Shown: positions 8,523 through 17,335 of the stretch, in pieces | Numbering within the stretch: the stretch's first letter is position 1 | Layout of the letters: each line of letters starts with the position of its first letter | Assembly: GCF_025291715.1 (NCBI RefSeq) | Contig: NZ_JAMBIZ010000001.1 | Coordinates: 124,001 to 188,000, forward strand | Length of the DNA: 64,000 bases | Origin: Metasolibacillus sp. | GTDB taxonomy: Bacteria; Bacillota; Bacilli; Bacillales_A; Planococcaceae | Direction of reading: 5' to 3' | Made by a program: the position numbers and the translations under genes | The notes under the pieces: model-generated | Databases searched by the model: none | The model's input: only the letters and a program-made list of their open reading frames with translations | What the model was told of the DNA's origin: nothing

Positions 8523-9341
8523 TTACAAACCCATTAATTGCAATTCCCTCTGCACGAGCTCAAGCGGCACAAATAGACCGATACGTCCATGCTCCTCATG
8601 CTTTGTCGTAGCGAAGACGACACCAATTACTTGTCCGTCCTCAGTCAAAACAGGGCTACCGCTATTGCCTTTGTAAATCGGGGCTTGTAGCATCATGACA
8701 GGCTCCTGCCAATCATCAAGCTGCAAGGGCTCCAGCACGGTTCCTTCATTGGCAATGCCGGTGAAATAAAGAGGGTTGCCAATGACATAGACATGCTGCT
8801 TACTTGGCTGAAAAGTATTGGCTAATGGAAGATACGGTAGCTCCTCCTCGGTTTCCACCTTTAAAATAGCTAAATCGACTTCAGGGTTGCTTGCAATGAC
8901 ATGTGCTTTATATAAGCCGTTGTCAGGGAAAACAGCGGTAAGCGCTAGCGCATCATCAATGACATGTGCATTTGTCAAAATATAGCCGTCTGCTGAAATA
9001 GCGAAGCCTGTACCTTTACTGTTTTCGGATGAAACTTCAACAATAGCTTTTTTGTATTGCTGAATATCTTCCTGCTGTGACAGCTTTGTTGATACTTTAA
9101 TAAATTCAATTGCAGGAATCGAATAAATTTGAAAAATGATAGCAAATGTATTAAATAATAAGGCGAATGCCATAATATAAACGGCGAAGCGAATGATTGG
9201 ACGCTGTTGTCGTTTTTTCGGTTGGCCATTGAGACGACGCTGCCGTTCTTCCTCTAACGCCTTTTCCTGTTCAGCTAGCACAAGCTCCAAAAATTCTTCC
9301 TCTGTTAAAGGCTCCTCCTGAGGCTGTTGTTGCTTATCCAT
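8523..9341 (-). CDS. Membrane-anchored trypsin-like serine protease (HtrA-type, no PDZ)
   Basis: A protein of 272 residues. A charged cytoplasmic N-terminus (about 1-48) precedes one membrane segment (about 50-75), then an extracellular trypsin-like domain. The catalytic triad is visible: His126 (TNAHV), Asp156 (EVDLAIL) and Ser227 (GNSGSP). There is no PDZ domain after it, unlike HtrA/DegP. It probably acts in protein quality control or processing at the outer membrane face; substrate unknown. The gene lies 15 bases downstream of the TSUP transporter gene on the same strand and may be cotranscribed with it. The start ATG follows GGAGGAG. Confidence 0.85.
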   Translation of the reverse strand: MDKQQQPQEEPLTEEEFLELVLAEQEKALEEERQRRLNGQPKKRQQRPIIRFAVYIMAFALLFNTFAIIFQIYSIPAIEFIKVSTKLSQQEDIQQYKKAIVEVSSENSKGTGFAISADGYILTNAHVIDDALALTAVFPDNGLYKAHVIASNPEVDLAILKVETEEELPYLPLANTFQPSKQHVYVIGNPLYFTGIANEGTVLEPLQLDDWQEPVMMLQAPIYKGNSGSPVLTEDGQVIGVVFATTKHEEHGRIGLFVPLELVQRELQLMGL

Positions 9342-9356
9342 TTAGCTCCTCCTCCT

Positions 9357-10094
9357 TTACGATAACAAAATTAAGTCATAAGCGAGTTGAGCGATTAAAA
9401 TTACTGTAATAATGCGCAATAGCTGACTAGCAAGCTTATTGCTTACTTTGCGTGAAAGCAATAAACCGATTTGCGCACCAATAATTGCACCAGCCATTAA
9501 TGATAATGTTTCCATCCATAAAATTTGCCCAGTTACTATGTATGTAATTGCCGCACCAAAGCAAGTAGCAAAAACACCGACTCTTCCTAATACGACAGCC
9601 TTCATATAGCTTAGTCCAGCACTCGCATAAATATATAATAGCAATGTTCCACTACCAGGTCCAAACATCCCATCATAAATGCCAACACCAATTAACAGTG
9701 CGCGTGTACGATGCTTTAGCTCAAGGACGACCTTTTCACCAAAATTTGTTCGACCTAAAAAAGAGAGAATGAAGGCAAAAATAAGTAAGCATAATGCAAT
9801 CATTGTTAACACTTTACTCGGTAATAGGGAGGCAATTAATCCTCCAAGCAAGCCGCCGCTAAAGCATAATATAGCTATTGGACGAGCTTCTGCCAAAGTC
9901 ACTTCTTTATGACGCAGAGCCGAATAAAAGTTGGATAATGCACTAACTGCGCTCGCAACTTTATTAGCACCAATTGCAGAGTGAACAGGCATTCCGATCA
10001 ACAGCATAGTTGGTAATGTGATAAGTCCGCCACCACCTGCTAGTGTGCCAATAATATTTCCTAGAAAACCAATTAAAAATAATAATGTTAACAA
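9357..10094 (-). CDS. TSUP (TauE/SafE) family permease
   Basis: Integral membrane protein of 245 residues with about eight hydrophobic helices. The family signature is clear: GNIIGTLAGGGGLITLPTM at the N-terminus with repeat GxxxGxxxGxGSG-type motifs (YDGMFGPGSGTLLL) at the start of the second half. TSUP proteins export or import sulfite, sulfoacetate or related anions. A start GTG/ATG context with AGAAGGCG lies upstream. Its substrate here is unknown. It may form an operon with the protease gene 15 bases downstream. Confidence 0.85.
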   Translation of the reverse strand: MLTLLFLIGFLGNIIGTLAGGGGLITLPTMLLIGMPVHSAIGANKVASAVSALSNFYSALRHKEVTLAEARPIAILCFSGGLLGGLIASLLPSKVLTMIALCLLIFAFILSFLGRTNFGEKVVLELKHRTRALLIGVGIYDGMFGPGSGTLLLYIYASAGLSYMKAVVLGRVGVFATCFGAAITYIVTGQILWMETLSLMAGAIIGAQIGLLLSRKVSNKLASQLLRIITVILIAQLAYDLILLS

Positions 10095-10281
10095 AAAATC
10101 GCCTTCTTTCTATATGCTCAACTTTACATTATTTTTTGAATTTTTAAAATGTATTTTGCGAATGTGTCTAAAATGTGACGGATTATACTTGTGACTTTGT
10201 GAAAATTTTCATAATTTTGCAGTGAAAATGAATCGTGTATATTTTCACAAAAAAGTAGCTTGTCTGAATAGTGCTAGAAAA

Positions 10282-10295
10282 TGTAAGCGCTATTT
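10282..10295 (+). promoter_or_regulatory. Candidate CcpA (cre) site upstream of malic enzyme
   Basis: TGTAAGCGCTATTT fits the core of the Bacillus cre consensus TGWAANCGNTNNCA except for the last two bases. Its position about 110 bases upstream of the -35 is compatible with an upstream regulatory site. Function is inferred. Confidence 0.35.
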
Positions 10296-10407
10296 TATTG
10301 CTATGTTAAAAAACTAATTTTTAGCCATTTATTATTTGTGAAACATTGAGCAATCCGTTGCTATATATGGCTTTAAATATATTTTTCAAACTGGCGGGAA
10401 ATTATTA

Positions 10408-10436
10408 TTGACTTCATATTTTGGAGGCGATATGAT
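10408..10436 (+). promoter_or_regulatory. Sigma-A promoter of malic enzyme gene
   Basis: TTGACT (10408-10413), 17-base spacer, TATGAT (10431-10436). It lies about 45 bases before the start codon. Confidence 0.75.
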
Positions 10437-10481
10437 ACGTAACTATAAAGAAAATTCAGATAACTAAAAGGAGATATGCGA

Positions 10482-11684
10482 ATGGATGTTATGCAAAGAG
10501 CGTTACAATTACATGAGGAATATTGTGGGAAGATGGAAATCAAAGCACGTGTGCCGCTTGCGGATGCCTATGATTTAAGCTTAGCTTATTCACCTGGTGT
10601 AGCAGCGCCTTGTATTGAGATTGAAAAAAATCCATCTCTTGTTTATGACTATACAATAAAAGGTAATTTTGTAGCCATTGTCACAGATGGGACAGCGGTG
10701 CTTGGACTCGGTGATATAGGACCTGAAGCTGCATTACCTGTAATGGAGGGCAAGGCATTATTATTAAAGCGCTTTGCCAATGTGGATGCTGTACCGATTT
10801 GCTTAAATACAAAAAATGTAGATGAGATTGTGCAAACAGTAAAGCATCTTGCGCCAACATTTGGCGGGATTAATTTAGAGGATATTTCGGCACCGCGCTG
10901 CTTTGAAATTGAGGATCGACTGCGTGCTGAGTGTGGAATTCCTGTCTTTCATGATGACCAGCATGGCACAGCTATTGTCGTTGCCGCAGGGCTGATGAAT
11001 GCGCTGAAAATTGTGCACAAGGAATCAAGTGAGGTCAAGGTCGTGATTAACGGGGCAGGGGCAGCGGGGATTGCCATTTTGCGTATTCTTGTGCAAATGG
11101 GCTTTACGAATATATTTATGTGCGATACGACAGGTATTATTTATAAAGGACGAAAAGAGGGCATGAATGCGATGAAAGAGAGCATTGCCCATTTAACAAA
11201 TAGCGGATTGCAGCATGGACAGCTTGCGGATGCGTTAGTAGGAGCGGATGTCTTTATCGGCGTGTCTGTTGCCAATTTATTAACAGAGGCACATATTGCT
11301 TCGATGAATGCTGACCCGATTGTTTTTGCTTTAGCGAACCCAAACCCAGAAATCACCTATGAAAATGCCAAAGCATGGGGTGTGCGTGTAATGGGCACAG
11401 GGCGTTCTGACTATCCGAATCAAATTAATAATGTGCTGGCGTTTCCAGGCGTCTTTCGTGGTGCATTAGATGTAAGAGCAACGGACATTAACGAGACGAT
11501 GAAGTTGGCTGCGGTAGAGGCTATTGCTTCATTAATAACAGAGTCGGAGCTGCATGAGGAGTATATCGTACCGAAGGCATTAGATGAGCGCGTTGTAGGT
11601 GTTGTCGCAAAGGCGGTTGGCAGCGCTGCAATTGATACAGGTGTATCAGATTTGTTTCAGCAGCCGATAACAGCATACGAATAG
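10482..11684 (+). CDS. NAD(P)-dependent malic enzyme (decarboxylating)
   Basis: Oxidative decarboxylation of malate to pyruvate in the cytoplasm, 400 residues, the short bacterial form. Visible motifs: YSPGVAAPC, the catalytic region around TDGTAVLGLGDIGPEAALP, LEDISAPRCF and FHDDQHGTAIV for metal and malate binding, then the cofactor fold GAGAAGIA. I prefer the ATG at 10482 over that at 10476, because AAGGAG at 10468-10473 is 8 bases from the former and only 2 from the latter. The gene is monocistronic between its own promoter and a terminator. Resembles B. subtilis ytsJ/maeA-class enzymes; the cofactor preference cannot be read with certainty. Confidence 0.9.
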   Translation: MDVMQRALQLHEEYCGKMEIKARVPLADAYDLSLAYSPGVAAPCIEIEKNPSLVYDYTIKGNFVAIVTDGTAVLGLGDIGPEAALPVMEGKALLLKRFANVDAVPICLNTKNVDEIVQTVKHLAPTFGGINLEDISAPRCFEIEDRLRAECGIPVFHDDQHGTAIVVAAGLMNALKIVHKESSEVKVVINGAGAAGIAILRILVQMGFTNIFMCDTTGIIYKGRKEGMNAMKESIAHLTNSGLQHGQLADALVGADVFIGVSVANLLTEAHIASMNADPIVFALANPNPEITYENAKAWGVRVMGTGRSDYPNQINNVLAFPGVFRGALDVRATDINETMKLAAVEAIASLITESELHEEYIVPKALDERVVGVVAKAVGSAAIDTGVSDLFQQPITAYE

Positions 11685-11691
11685 CAATAAC

Positions 11692-11730
11692 TATCCGAAA
11701 AGCAGCGCTTTAAGCTACTTTTCGGATATA
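11692..11730. terminator. Terminator between malic enzyme and pepF
   Basis: TATCCGAAAAG (11692-11702) pairs with CTTTTCGGATA (11718-11728), then a T-rich tail on the plus strand. The convergent pepF gene ends at 11733. Confidence 0.75.
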
Positions 11731-11732
11731 TT

Positions 11733-13535
11733 TTATGCATTCATCGCTTCTGTTAATTTTTCAAGCTCGTCAACTAAGCTACCAATATAGGCAATCGTGT
11801 TGCGTAGCGGCTCCTCCGTTGTAATATCGACACCCGCCATTTGTGCAAGCTCAACAGGCGTTTTCGCACCACCTTGTTTTAACATATCAAGCCAATCTGT
11901 GACAGCTGTTTCACCTTCCACTAAAATGCGCTGTGATGCTTCTGTTGCAATTGTTAAACCAGCAGAGTATGTGTATGGATATAAGCCTTTGTAATAATGC
12001 AGCTGACGCATCCATGTTAATTCAGCACCTTCTGTAATTTCAACCGTATCGCCCCAAAATTCCTCGATGACGCTATGCTTTAATTCATTTAGCTTCGCCG
12101 CGTTGACAGCACCTCCTGTATCAACAATTTCATACACTTTGCGCTGATACGCAGCTTCTAATAAATGTGTCACGAATTGATGATAATATGTGCGCGATAC
12201 CATTTTCGCAATGACCCAGCGTTTAAAGCGCGCATCCGTGGCATTTTGCAATAAATGATGTGCCATTAGCATTTCATTCATCGTCGAAGGTGCTTCAATA
12301 AAGTACATCGATGGGCGTGCATCGAAAATATTTTGATGCGTGTTTGCTAAATAGAAATGACCAGCATGACCAAGCTCATGCGCTAAAACGAATACTTGCT
12401 TCATACGGCTCGTCCAAGAAATTAATACATATGGATGGTAGCCATATGGGCTTGAACAAAAGGCGCCATTCGATTTGCCGATATTTTGTGCAAAATCAAT
12501 CCAACGCTCATCGAATGCACGGTCAAGCATTTGTGCGTAATCCTCACCTAAAACGGCAAGACCTTCTTTGACATATTGGCGTGCCTCTTCAATTGATACT
12601 TGTGGCTCGTAAGCTGGATCAAGTGAAATTTTTAAATCCGCATAGGTCATGTGCTCAATACCGTGCACCTTTTGGAGTAATTTAGCATAGCGGCGCATAT
12701 GCGGTGCCAGCTCCTGCATAATTAAATCAATTTGTCGGTCATACAATGTGCGATCCACTTCCTGCGATTGCAGCAAATAGTCAAAAACAGATGTGTAGCC
12801 GCGCAAATCTGCCTCTGTTTTTTCACGTTGGATATGCGTGTTATATGTTTTCGCCATCGTATGCTGATAGTTGCGCAATTGCCGATGGAATGTCTCAAAT
12901 GCAGCACGACGGAGTGTCAAATCATTTTCAAATTCCCAATCCCCTTCAAATGAATTGAAGCTAAGCGGATAGCTTTTGCCATCTACCTCAAAGTCAGGGA
13001 ATTGTAAATCAACTAGTTTCGTAATGTAGTAAAGCTCAAAGGCAGCACCGAATGTCGTGCCGAATGACGCTAATGCCTTTTCTGCATCTGGATGAAGCTG
13101 ATGTGGCTTTTGACGCAATAGCTTATCAATAAAATGAGCATAGTGCGGTGCTAGCTGACCAGCCTGACGCAAAGTTGCTTCATCCAATTGTAAAAGCTCA
13201 CTTTGAATGAAGGATAGCTGAGAGTTTAATGAAGCTGAAAGCTGTGATATTTTGGCAGAACGTAATTGTGATTCACTATTCGTTTGATCCGTACTTTGTG
13301 CAAGAAAAGCAAATGTCGTAATTGGCATCATTTGCTCAAGGAATTTTTCATATGCAGCAATGACTGCCACTGCTTTGTCGGCATTGACAATATTTCCTTT
13401 ATACGTCGCCTCTGTAGTGGAAGCATAAGCTTTGACATCTTCAATTGCCTGGTCAAATTGTTGCTCTGTGGCAAATAAATCATCTAAATTCCATGTTTCT
13501 GTGATATTGACTTCGCTTCGTTTAAGTGTTGTCAT
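11733..13535 (-). CDS. pepF: Oligoendopeptidase F (M3 family), first paralogue
   Basis: Cytoplasmic zinc metallopeptidase of 600 residues that cleaves short peptides. The HExxH zinc motif is in LAHELGHAGHF, with the third glutamate ligand downstream in FIEAPSTMNEML. The opening (LKRSEVNITETWNLDDLFATEQQF) and the length are standard for PepF. AGGGGG lies about 10 bases before the ATG. A second, highly similar gene in the same orientation lies at 15158-16963. The two are separated by a methyltransferase gene on the other strand and a deletion scar, consistent with an old tandem duplication. Confidence 0.93.
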   Translation of the reverse strand: MTTLKRSEVNITETWNLDDLFATEQQFDQAIEDVKAYASTTEATYKGNIVNADKAVAVIAAYEKFLEQMMPITTFAFLAQSTDQTNSESQLRSAKISQLSASLNSQLSFIQSELLQLDEATLRQAGQLAPHYAHFIDKLLRQKPHQLHPDAEKALASFGTTFGAAFELYYITKLVDLQFPDFEVDGKSYPLSFNSFEGDWEFENDLTLRRAAFETFHRQLRNYQHTMAKTYNTHIQREKTEADLRGYTSVFDYLLQSQEVDRTLYDRQIDLIMQELAPHMRRYAKLLQKVHGIEHMTYADLKISLDPAYEPQVSIEEARQYVKEGLAVLGEDYAQMLDRAFDERWIDFAQNIGKSNGAFCSSPYGYHPYVLISWTSRMKQVFVLAHELGHAGHFYLANTHQNIFDARPSMYFIEAPSTMNEMLMAHHLLQNATDARFKRWVIAKMVSRTYYHQFVTHLLEAAYQRKVYEIVDTGGAVNAAKLNELKHSVIEEFWGDTVEITEGAELTWMRQLHYYKGLYPYTYSAGLTIATEASQRILVEGETAVTDWLDMLKQGGAKTPVELAQMAGVDITTEEPLRNTIAYIGSLVDELEKLTEAMNA

Positions 13536-13643
13536 TATATAATAGCCCCCTAATTATTCCGCTGTACGAAATAAATTGTAGCATTGTTTGCTGAATATTT
13601 CAAAAATTTTTATGGGGTATAATAGTTAAATGGAGGGAAGATA

Positions 13644-14366
13644 ATGAAACAAAATAAATATGATAACGACAAATTTTTCGATATGTATGCACAAATGCCT
13701 CGCTCTGTAGATGGCTTAAAGGCGGCAGGGGAATGGCATATTTTAAAGGAGCTATTGCCCCCCTTTGCAAGAAAAACGGTGCTTGATTTAGGGTGTGGCT
13801 TCGGCTGGCATTGCCGCTATGCAGTGGAGCAAGGTGCAAACGCTGTAACGGGTATCGACTTATCTGAAAAAATGTTAAAGCAGGCAAAGAAGCTTACAAA
13901 TAGCGATGCGATTACATATTTGCAAATGCCGATTGAGGATATCGATTTTGCGGAGGAGCAATTTGATATCGTCATTAGCTCACTGGCGTTTCACTATGTT
14001 GAAGCATTTGATGTAGTTTGTAAAAAAGTATTTAACGTTTTGAAAAAGGGTGGCTCCTTCGTTTTTTCAGTGGAGCATCCGATTTTCACTAGCCGTGCAG
14101 AGCAAGATTGGCATTACGATGAAAAGGGGCAACCTAGGCATTGGCCCGTCGACGATTATCATTTAGAGGGTCTACGTCAAACATCATTTTTAGCCGAGGA
14201 TGTTGTTAAATATCATCGCACAGTAGCAACCTATGTCAATACATTGATTGAGGCAGGATTTACAATTAAGACAATGAAGGAATCCTACCCATCAGAGGAA
14301 ATGCTCGAAACGATGAAGGATGAGATGAGAAGACCAATGTTTTTATTGCTAGCAGTTGAAAAATAA
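13644..14366 (+). CDS. Class I SAM-dependent methyltransferase
   Basis: A protein of 240 residues. Motif I VLDLGCGFGWH binds S-adenosylmethionine, the acidic motif II is GIDLSEKML, and later VISSLAFHYV and VFSVEHP match motifs IV and V of the family. The substrate is unknown; the closest general type is the small-molecule methyltransferases related to UbiE/YcgJ. The start ATG follows GGAGGG. It lies between the two pepF genes on the opposite strand and has its own terminator. Confidence 0.85.
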   Translation: MKQNKYDNDKFFDMYAQMPRSVDGLKAAGEWHILKELLPPFARKTVLDLGCGFGWHCRYAVEQGANAVTGIDLSEKMLKQAKKLTNSDAITYLQMPIEDIDFAEEQFDIVISSLAFHYVEAFDVVCKKVFNVLKKGGSFVFSVEHPIFTSRAEQDWHYDEKGQPRHWPVDDYHLEGLRQTSFLAEDVVKYHRTVATYVNTLIEAGFTIKTMKESYPSEEMLETMKDEMRRPMFLLLAVEK

Positions 14367-14370
14367 TTTG

Positions 14371-14423
14371 AAATGGTTGTCTGAAAAGCGGTATGCTAAC
14401 ATGCTTTTTGGACAACCATTTTT
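14371..14423. terminator. Terminator after methyltransferase
   Basis: AAATGGTTGTC...AAAAGC (14371-14389) pairs with GCTTTTTGGACAACCATTT (14403-14421), followed by T's. The tetR remnant converges from the other side. Confidence 0.8.
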
Positions 14424-14426
14424 ACC

Positions 14427-14921
14427 TTATTGAGGCTTAATATATTCCATAAATATGCCTTTAATAATGGTCAATTGAAGGCGGGGATCAAGCTCGTCCT
14501 CGAAGAAGGGCATTCTTTCGAATAAGGATAGCTTCCTTGAAAATAAACCGAATGCATTGATAATAGATAATAAAACATCCTTTGCTGAAATATCTGTTCG
14601 AATCGAGCCATCCAACGCGCCATCCTCAATGATTACGGTAAGCGTTTTGGCGATTTTTTGACGAATTAAAATATAGTCCTGATAATCACTTAGCTCCTCA
14701 AGCGATGTAGAAGCATAGCTCTCAAAAGCTTCTAACAATTTTGTAGCTGCTAAATTGTCAGGCTCTATATCTGCTATAAAATAATCAAATAACGTTTCTA
14801 TTTTTTTGAAGCAAGTCGTATTGTCAACTGCAACAGCTGTGAATATGCTATCGTACCTTTCTAATACATGAACAGCTACTGCGACAATTAGTTTATCTTT
14901 TTTAGGAAAGTATTGAAATGT
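14427..14921 (-). pseudogene. TetR-family regulator lacking its DNA-binding N-terminus
   Basis: The frame is open from base 14921 to the stop at 14427, giving about 164 residues. It begins TFQYFPKKDKLIVAV, which matches the end of the TetR helix-turn-helix (usual form YYYFxxKxxLxxAV), and continues into a normal helical ligand-binding domain. The first about 40 residues with the DNA-contacting helices are absent. An in-frame TAA lies immediately upstream, at the junction with the SDR fragment that starts at 14918 on the other strand. The gene cannot encode a working repressor. Confidence 0.75.
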
Positions 14922-15088
14922 TTACAAGCAATAAAGAAGTAAGAGAAGCGACTTTAGCAGGCATTCCTTTAAATGTTCTTGGTCAGCCATCTGATATTGC
15001 CTATGGTGTTCTTTATTTAGCTTCAGACGAATCCAAATTTGTAACGGGTATTGAATTAATTATTGATGGTGGTTCCATCTTACATTAA
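14918..15088 (+). pseudogene. 3' fragment of a short-chain dehydrogenase/reductase gene
   Basis: Fifty-six residues starting at the ATG at 14918. The part GIPLNVLGQPSDIAYGVLYL, followed by ASDESKFVTGIELIIDGGS, is the standard C-terminal signature of classical SDR enzymes. The Rossmann fold and the YxxxK active site (about 190 residues) are missing. No ribosome binding site is present. It abuts the tetR fragment with only a few bases of overlap. A single deletion of the divergent promoter region and both 5' ends explains both fragments. Confidence 0.75.
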
Positions 15089-15091
15089 TAA

Positions 15092-15139
15092 AAATAAGGC
15101 TAGCGAGAAAATATTAATATTTCCCGCTAGCCTTTATTG
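15092..15139. terminator. Terminator between SDR fragment and second pepF
   Basis: AATAAGGCTAGCG pairs with CGCTAGCCTTTATT across a long AT-rich loop region. It is flanked by A and T runs on both sides, so it can serve both converging transcripts. Confidence 0.75.
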
Positions 15140-15157
15140 ATGATGGTTCAATTGCTA

Positions 15158-16963
15158 TTAAATTTCGCCAAGCTCAGCTGTTAATTTTTCAAGCTCATCA
15201 ATTAAGCTGCCGATGTAAGAGATTGTGTTGCGCAATGGCTCCTCTGTTGTAATATCAACACCTGCCATTTTAGCAAGCTCAACAGGTGATTGTGTGCCAC
15301 CAGCTTTTAGGACGTTAATCCAATCCGCTACAGCAGGCTCACCTTCTTCTAAAATACGCTTCGATACTTGTGTAGAAATCGTTAAGCCAGCAGAGTATGT
15401 GTATGGATATAAGCCCATGTAGTAGTGTGGCTGGCGCATCCATGTTAATTCAGCGCCATCTAAAATATCCACTGTATCGCCCCAGAATTGTTCTAGTACG
15501 CTACGTTTTAATTCATTTAGCTTCGGTGCATTGACAGAGCCACCAGCGTCGATAATATCGTACACTTTACGTTGATATGCTGCTTCTAATAAATGGGTCA
15601 CGAAGTTATGGTAGTAAGTGCGTGACACGATTGTTGAGATGACCCAGCGTTTGAAGCGTGCATCGTTAGAATTTTGTAATAAATGATTCGCCATTAACAT
15701 TTCGTTCATCGTAGAGGGTGCTTCGATGAAATATAGAGAAGGGCGTGCATTGTAAATGTTTTGGTTAGCATTCGCTAAATAGAAATGACCAGCATGACCT
15801 AGCTCATGAGCTAATACGAATACTTCGTTCATTTTGCTCGTCCAAGAAATTAAAATATATGGGTGGTAGCCAAATGGGCTAGAGCAAAATGCGCCTGTTG
15901 ATTTGCCCGCATTGTTCGCAAAGTCCGTCCAGCGCTCGTCAAATGAACGATCTAACATTTCTGCATAGTCAGCGCCCATTACAGCTAAGCCTTCCTTCAT
16001 ATATTTGCGTGATTCATCAATTGTCACTTTTGGCTCATAAGATGGGTCAAGTGAAATTTTTAAATCAGCAAATGTCATTTGCTCAAGCTTATGCACCTTT
16101 TGCAATAATTTTGCGTAGCGGCGCATATGTGGTGCCAACTCAGACATAATTAAGTCGATTTGACGGTCGTAAAGCGTGCGGTCCACTTCTTGTGATTGTA
16201 ATAAATAGTCGAAAACAGAGCTATAGCCACGTAGGTCTGCCTCTGTTTTTTCTGTTTTTAAATGCGTATCGTATGTTTTAGCTGTTGTATGCTGATATTC
16301 GCGCAGCTTGCTATGGAATGCCTCAAATGCCGCATGGCGAACCTCTTTATCGTTTTCTGGCTCCCAATCACCTTCAAAGAGGTTATAGCTAAGTGGGTAG
16401 CTTTCACCGTTTGCTTCAAAATTAGGGAACTGCATATCAACTAATTTTGTCGTATTGTACAGACCGTATGCTGCATCAAATGTTGTGCCAAAAGCTGCTA
16501 ATGCTTTTTCAGCTTCAGGATGTAGCTGATATGGCTTTTGGCGCAATAGCTTACGAATATAGTTTGCATATTGTGGCGCTTTTTCGCTTGCCTCAACTAA
16601 TACGCTCTCATCTAATTGTAATAGCTCGCTTTGGATAAATGATAATTGAGCACCGAGCGCAGAGTGGAATTGACCTACTTTCGCTGCGCGCATTTGTGCC
16701 TCGCTATCTGTTTGCTCAACGCTATGTGCAAGATTTGCGTATGTACCAATTGGAACTAATTTTTCATACAGTTTTTCATATGCAGCAATTACATTGACTG
16801 CGCTCTCTGTATCTACAATTTTTCCTTTATATGTTTCAGCGATTGCTGTAGCAACTTCCTTCGCTTCCACAATGGCATCTTCAAACTGCTGCTCTGTTGC
16901 AAATAAATCTGCTAAATTCCAAGTTTCTTCAATATTTACTTCACTACGTTTTAATGTTGACAT
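15158..16963 (-). CDS. pepF: Oligoendopeptidase F (M3 family), second paralogue
   Basis: Zinc peptidase of 601 residues, closely similar along its whole length to the product of 11733-13535. It has HELGH in LAHELGHAGHF and FIEAPSTMNEML. I place the start at the ATG at 16963 (MSTLKRSEVNIEETWN) rather than an upstream in-frame ATG, because GGAGG lies 8-9 bases before it and the paralogue begins at the equivalent residue. Both copies keep all metal ligands, so both are probably active; a division of labour in substrate range or expression is an inference. Confidence 0.93.
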   Translation of the reverse strand: MSTLKRSEVNIEETWNLADLFATEQQFEDAIVEAKEVATAIAETYKGKIVDTESAVNVIAAYEKLYEKLVPIGTYANLAHSVEQTDSEAQMRAAKVGQFHSALGAQLSFIQSELLQLDESVLVEASEKAPQYANYIRKLLRQKPYQLHPEAEKALAAFGTTFDAAYGLYNTTKLVDMQFPNFEANGESYPLSYNLFEGDWEPENDKEVRHAAFEAFHSKLREYQHTTAKTYDTHLKTEKTEADLRGYSSVFDYLLQSQEVDRTLYDRQIDLIMSELAPHMRRYAKLLQKVHKLEQMTFADLKISLDPSYEPKVTIDESRKYMKEGLAVMGADYAEMLDRSFDERWTDFANNAGKSTGAFCSSPFGYHPYILISWTSKMNEVFVLAHELGHAGHFYLANANQNIYNARPSLYFIEAPSTMNEMLMANHLLQNSNDARFKRWVISTIVSRTYYHNFVTHLLEAAYQRKVYDIIDAGGSVNAPKLNELKRSVLEQFWGDTVDILDGAELTWMRQPHYYMGLYPYTYSAGLTISTQVSKRILEEGEPAVADWINVLKAGGTQSPVELAKMAGVDITTEEPLRNTISYIGSLIDELEKLTAELGEI

Positions 16964-17069
16964 AAAAAGCCTCCTCGTCATTCCGATATTCGAAATAAAT
17001 TGTACCATCATTTACGAAATTGCGCAAAAATTATGACGGTATTGAGAAAAGAAGTAGGTTTCAATAGAT

Positions 17070-17174
17070 TGGTTGAGCGAATTTATGTGCTCGATGGGCG
17101 AATTTAGCCATTCGATGAGCGAATTTGGCTGTTGGTTGAGCGAATTCCACAGTTCGATGGGTGAATCAATCCTG
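17070..17174. repeat. Five tandem copies of a degenerate 21-bp repeat
   Basis: Units start at 17070, 17091, 17112, 17133 and 17154. The shared core is T(C/G)G(A/T)TGRGCGAATTT followed by about six variable bases. Two variants (starting TGGTTGAG and TCGATGGG/TCGATGAG) intermix. There is no associated protein gene and no unique spacers, so it is not a CRISPR array. Confidence 0.75.
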
Positions 17175-17294
17175 CATCGAGCCAAATAGAATAAAGTATT
17201 GCTTTTGAATTGAAAGAAAAACTGATAATCAACAGGGAATGTTGTATTCGAGTATTTGTGGTGCACAGCGGACGAGAGAGAAGAGAAGTTACAT

Positions 17295-17325
17295 AAAAAG
17301 GGAACACAGCTAATCTCTGTGTTCC
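17295..17325 (-). terminator. Terminator of the purC-like gene
   Basis: On the minus strand GGAACACAG, loop, CTGTGTTCC is followed by a run of five T's, just after the stop codon. Confidence 0.8.
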
Positions 17326-17335
17326 AAATAGTTTC

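Larger units (their letters stand above)
10095..10481. other. Intergenic region with divergent promoters, operator-like repeats and cre-like site
   Basis: No gene is seen. Three copies of GTGAAAAT occur (10199-10206, 10222-10229, and inverted at 10241-10248); the outer two form an inverted repeat TTTGTGAAAAT/ATTTTCACAAA. A cre-like sequence TGTAAGCGCTATTT lies at 10282-10295. The malic enzyme promoter is at 10408-10436. Confidence 0.6.
16964..17335. other. Intergenic region with 21-bp tandem repeat
   Basis: No gene with a ribosome binding site is seen. The region holds the pepF upstream sequence, the 21-base repeat array at 17070-17174 and the purC-like terminator at 17295-17325. Between 17175 and 17290 I see nothing recognisable. 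Confidence 0.6.
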
